Below, piece by piece: positions 5,305-6,837 of a DNA stretch of 6,837 nucleotides (its first letter is position 1; each line of letters starts with the position of its first letter). The stretch spans positions 1 to 6,837 of the forward strand of contig JBQCIO010000105.1 in assembly GCA_051953655.1 (NCBI GenBank). The letters run 5' to 3'. Both the position numbers and the translations under genes were made by a program. This DNA comes from JBQCHF01 sp051953655 (GTDB lineage Bacteria; Actinomycetota; Actinomycetes; Motilibacterales; Motilibacteraceae). A model generated the notes under the pieces. It worked only from the letters and a program-made list of their open reading frames with translations. It did not search any database and had not been told where the DNA came from.

Positions 5305-5325
5305 GATCGCAGGACCGATCGCAGG
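5305..5325. repeat. Direct repeat GATCGCAGG, 12-bp period
   Basis: GATCGCAGG occurs at 5305-5313 and 5317-5325, and the following CAGGACCG (5326-5333) repeats 5310-5317. It directly follows the terminator hairpin; function unknown. Confidence 0.6.
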
Positions 5326-5411
5326 CAGGACCGCTGGCCGGATGAACCCGAGGACAGATTCCGGAAGCCCTTGACCGTCCGGGCTCGGATGAGTTGTCCT
5401 GTTCCCTCCGC

Positions 5412-5427
5412 GTTACCGACCGGTAAC
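5412..5427. promoter_or_regulatory. Interrupted palindrome GTTACCG-AC-CGGTAAC (candidate operator)
   Basis: Two perfect 7-nt inverted arms are separated by 2 nt, about 180 bp upstream of the sigma-factor start. It is less GC-rich than its surroundings, as expected for a protein-binding site. The GTAAC half-site resembles those described for the response regulator MtrA, and the overall shape also suits TetR- or GntR-type dimers. The binding protein cannot be named from sequence. Confidence 0.55.
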
Positions 5428-5592
5428 CCATCGACCCGTCTGATTGCCCCGAACCTCGCCGGGGAACGCCAGGGCCGAACGGGCGCGCCGGCAGGTGGCA
5501 CGGGACGGACGCACGCAGGACCCAGACCAGAACCAGCACAGGACGCTCCCGTTCGAAGCACTCACCGCACCCGGCCGCGCCGGTGCGGGCAC

Positions 5593-5600
5593 GAGGAGGT
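5593..5600 (+). promoter_or_regulatory. Ribosome binding site of the sigma-factor gene
   Basis: GAGGAGGT precedes two adjacent in-frame GTG codons at 5605 (4 nt after) and 5608 (7 nt after). It rules out the further-upstream in-frame ATG at 5389, which has no such site. Either GTG could be used; the difference is one residue. Confidence 0.75.
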
Positions 5601-5604
5601 GCGC

Positions 5605-6378
5605 GTGGTGCCACCGGTCAGCCCCTCGCGGGCCGGGCTCGCGCTGCTGGCCGCCCTCGTGCGGGACGCGCGCCGGAGCTCCGGCTGGGCGCTGGTGCCG
5701 CCGGTGCTGCAGCCCGCGGGCGGGGGCTGGCTGGCGAGCACCGCCTCGGCGGCCACCGCCGGCGAGGGCGGCACGGGCGGAGGGGTGGCCGGCGGAGGGG
5801 TGGCCGCCGGCGGCTGGACCCCGAGCGGCGACGCCGAGCGCGACCGCCTCGCCGCGCTCGTCGACCTCGCCCGCGGCGGCGACACCGAGGCCTTCGCCGC
5901 CATCTACGACGCCTACGTCGACCAGGTCTACCGCTACGTCTACTACCGCTGCTCCTCGCACGCCCTGGCCGAGGACCTCACCAGCGAGACGTTCCTGCGC
6001 GCACTGCGCCGGATCGACAGCTTCACCTGGCAGGGCAAGGACATCGGCGCCTGGCTGGTCACCATCGCCCGCAACCTGGTGGCCGACCACGTCAAGTCCT
6101 CGCGGTTCCGGCTCGAGGTGACCACGGCCGACATGCTCGACGCCGACCGCGCCGACGACGGCATCGAGGAGGCCGTCGTCACCCGGCTGGAGAACGCCGC
6201 GCTGGTCGACGCCGTCCGCAAGCTCAAGCCCGAGCAGCAGGAGTGCATCGTGCTGCGGTTCCTGCAGGGCCTGTCGGTGGCCGAGACCGCCCTGGCGATG
6301 GGGCGCACCGAGGGCGCGGTCAAGCAGCTGCAGCTGCGCGCGGTCCGCGCGCTCGCCAAGCTGGTGGACGCCCGATGA
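5605..6378 (+). CDS. bldN: ECF sigma factor, BldN type, with N-terminal extension
   Basis: This is a 257-residue group IV sigma factor. Region 2 (about 78-170) holds AFAAIYDAYVDQVYRYVYYR, then EDLTSETFLRALRRIDSFTW and GAWLVTIARNLVADHVKSSR. A short linker follows, then region 4 (about 196-254) with LKPEQQECIVLRFLQGLSVAETA and the recognition helix GRTEGAVKQLQLRAVRAL. These segments are strikingly like Streptomyces sigma-BldN as I remember it, including TSETFLRALRRI and KSSRFRLEVTT. Ahead of region 2 lie about 75 extra residues (hydrophobic AGLALLAALV, then Gly-rich). They resemble the proteolytically removed pro-sequence of BldN; processing here is inference. Start is GTG 5605 or 5608. A probable anti-sigma gene follows after 129 nt. 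In Streptomyces BldN drives aerial development; the regulon in this organism is unknown. Confidence 0.88.
   Translation: MVPPVSPSRAGLALLAALVRDARRSSGWALVPPVLQPAGGGWLASTASAATAGEGGTGGGVAGGGVAAGGWTPSGDAERDRLAALVDLARGGDTEAFAAIYDAYVDQVYRYVYYRCSSHALAEDLTSETFLRALRRIDSFTWQGKDIGAWLVTIARNLVADHVKSSRFRLEVTTADMLDADRADDGIEEAVVTRLENAALVDAVRKLKPEQQECIVLRFLQGLSVAETALAMGRTEGAVKQLQLRAVRALAKLVDAR
5776..5805 (+). repeat. Perfect 15-bp tandem duplication in the sigma pro-region
   Basis: GGCGGAGGGGTGGCC occurs twice head to tail and yields a repeated GGGVA pentapeptide (about residues 58-67). It keeps frame and sits in the low-complexity part ahead of sigma region 2, so its length is probably free to vary. Confidence 0.85.
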
Positions 6379-6426
6379 CCGCCGGCCCGAGCACCCGCCG
6401 CCGCGGCCCCGTGACCTCGCCCCCGC

Positions 6427-6475
6427 CCGCTCGTTGGCAGGGTGCCGGCGCAGGGCCGGCGGGGGGCTCGAGCGG
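6427..6475 (+). repeat. Inverted repeat in the sigma/anti-sigma gap
   Basis: CCGCTCG (6427-6433) and CGAGCGG (6469-6475) are perfect complements. Two GCCGGC palindromes (6444-6449, 6455-6460) lie between them and can pair with each other around a 5-nt loop. The structure fills much of the 129-nt gap and might attenuate or separate expression of the downstream gene. GC richness makes chance pairing plausible. Confidence 0.4.
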
Positions 6476-6507
6476 CGACCCGACGACCGGGCGGGAGGTG
6501 GGGGCAC

Positions 6508-6837
6508 GTGCTGCGTGACCTGCTGCCCCCCCGCCCGTCCTCGCCCCTCGGGCTGCTGCCGGCCCGGCGGCGCGAGGCGGAGGACTTCGCCGCGCTCCTG
6601 GAGGACGGGCCGCACGGAACCGCAGCGCGCTCGGCCGGGCCCGAGCTGCGCGAGCTGGGCGCCCTGGCCACGGCCCTGGTGCCCACCCAGGTCAGCCCGA
6701 CCCCCGAGTTCCGCGCCGCGCTGCGTGGGCGGCTGCTCGCCGAGCCGGTGCTGATGTCCGACCCGGCCGGCGCCCGTCGGGCCCGGGTGGCCGACGTGCG
6801 GCAGCGTCCGGTGCGGCGCGGCCGCCGCCGGGTCGTC
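6508..6837 (+). CDS. DUF5667-type protein, likely RsbN-like anti-sigma factor (N-terminal part)
   Basis: The frame is open from GTG 6508 to the right edge, giving 110 residues of an incomplete protein. GGAGGTG (6494-6500) lies 7 nt before the GTG. Visible features are a helix ARRREAEDFAALLED (about 19-33), then ELRELGALATALVPTQVSPTPEFRAALRGRLLAEP (in pieces about 46-60 and 61-80), then an Arg-rich segment RRGRRRVV at the edge. The ExxxFAxLLE helix, the PTPEFRxxLRxRL helix and the position just after a BldN-type sigma gene match actinobacterial DUF5667 proteins and RsbN, the membrane anti-sigma factor of BldN. If so it would hold the sigma factor at the membrane; the transmembrane segment would lie beyond the window. 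The basic run at the end would suit a cytoplasmic side next to a membrane helix. Assignment rests on context plus short motifs. Confidence 0.72.
   Translation, partial: MLRDLLPPRPSSPLGLLPARRREAEDFAALLEDGPHGTAARSAGPELRELGALATALVPTQVSPTPEFRAALRGRLLAEPVLMSDPAGARRARVADVRQRPVRRGRRRVV

Larger units (their letters stand above)
5302..5604 (+). promoter_or_regulatory. Regulatory gap upstream of the sigma-factor gene
   Basis: About 300 bp without a credible gene follow the terminator hairpin. Visible items are a direct repeat of GATCGCAGG at 5305 and 5317, a TTGACC at 5371-5376 that could be a -35 but lacks a convincing -10, a perfect interrupted palindrome at 5412-5427, and a strong ribosome binding site at 5593-5600. 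The length suggests several regulators act here, as is known for bldN in Streptomyces, but I cannot place the promoter. Confidence 0.5.

Noticed and set aside
5371..5400. TTGACC promoter for the sigma gene
   Set aside because: A good -35 candidate, but at 17-18 nt spacing only TTGTCC or TGTCCT is available as -10, which is too poor to call.
4200..5561. 453-residue minus-strand frame over the HAD gene
   Set aside because: It is antisense to a gene with all four HAD motifs, and the product is Gly/Arg/Asp low-complexity sequence typical of a shadow frame.
5389..5604. Upstream ATG at 5389 for the sigma factor
   Set aside because: It has no ribosome binding site, the added residues are unstructured, and it would include the palindrome region. 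GAGGAGGT before 5605/5608 is decisive.
5413..6615. 400-residue minus-strand frame over the sigma factor
   Set aside because: It is antisense to a clear ECF sigma factor, with no motif and no ribosome binding site.
1..6837. Mobile element, phage, defence or biosynthetic cluster
   Set aside because: There is no transposase, integrase, terminal inverted repeat, tRNA-end attachment site or toxin-antitoxin pair. All genes belong to a conserved actinobacterial chromosomal neighbourhood apart from the CAP gene.

Overview
The window reads as ordinary chromosome from a very GC-rich actinobacterium. Third codon positions are almost all G or C, GTG and TTG starts are common, and the closest recognisable gene set is the conserved actinobacterial rex-hemA-hemC block next to a BldN-type sigma factor. 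Protein style (Ala/Gly/Arg-rich extensions, a leaderless HAD gene) would fit Geodermatophilales, Kineosporiales or relatives, but I cannot assign a genus from the sequence alone. I see no mobile element, CRISPR array, tRNA or rRNA.

Left arm, minus strand (1-3175). Read in the direction of transcription it holds a 95-residue glutaredoxin-like thiol protein, a 318-bp regulatory gap, then the tightly packed run rex - hemA - hemC (hemC runs off the window). The gap contains a near-perfect Rex operator lying across a -35/-10 promoter with 17-bp spacing, and a strong inverted repeat in the predicted leader. Rex, an NADH/NAD+ sensor, is therefore expected to control itself and the first steps of tetrapyrrole synthesis. 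The rex-hemA junction is unusual: a 15-codon out-of-frame ORF made of ATG-AGC repeats bridges the rex stop and the TTG start of hemA. hemA and hemC overlap by GTGA.

Right arm, plus strand (3414-6837). It holds a secreted CAP/SCP-domain protein with a Thr/Ser/Lys-rich tail, a HAD-IB hydrolase (probably a leaderless transcript) closed by a terminator-like hairpin, a 340-bp regulatory gap with a perfect interrupted palindrome, an ECF sigma factor of the BldN type with a pro-sequence-like N-terminus, and the first 110 codons of a DUF5667-type protein that is the likely cognate anti-sigma factor (RsbN-like).

The genes fall into two functional groups sharing one neighbourhood: redox sensing and haem supply on the left, and a developmental or envelope-type sigma/anti-sigma pair on the right. 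From memory the order matches the Streptomyces rex-bldN neighbourhood, with the CAP gene as the extra member. I did not find an undescribed defence or mobile system. The most interesting items are regulatory: the Rex operator, the relay ORF before hemA, the rex leader hairpin, and the palindrome before the sigma gene.
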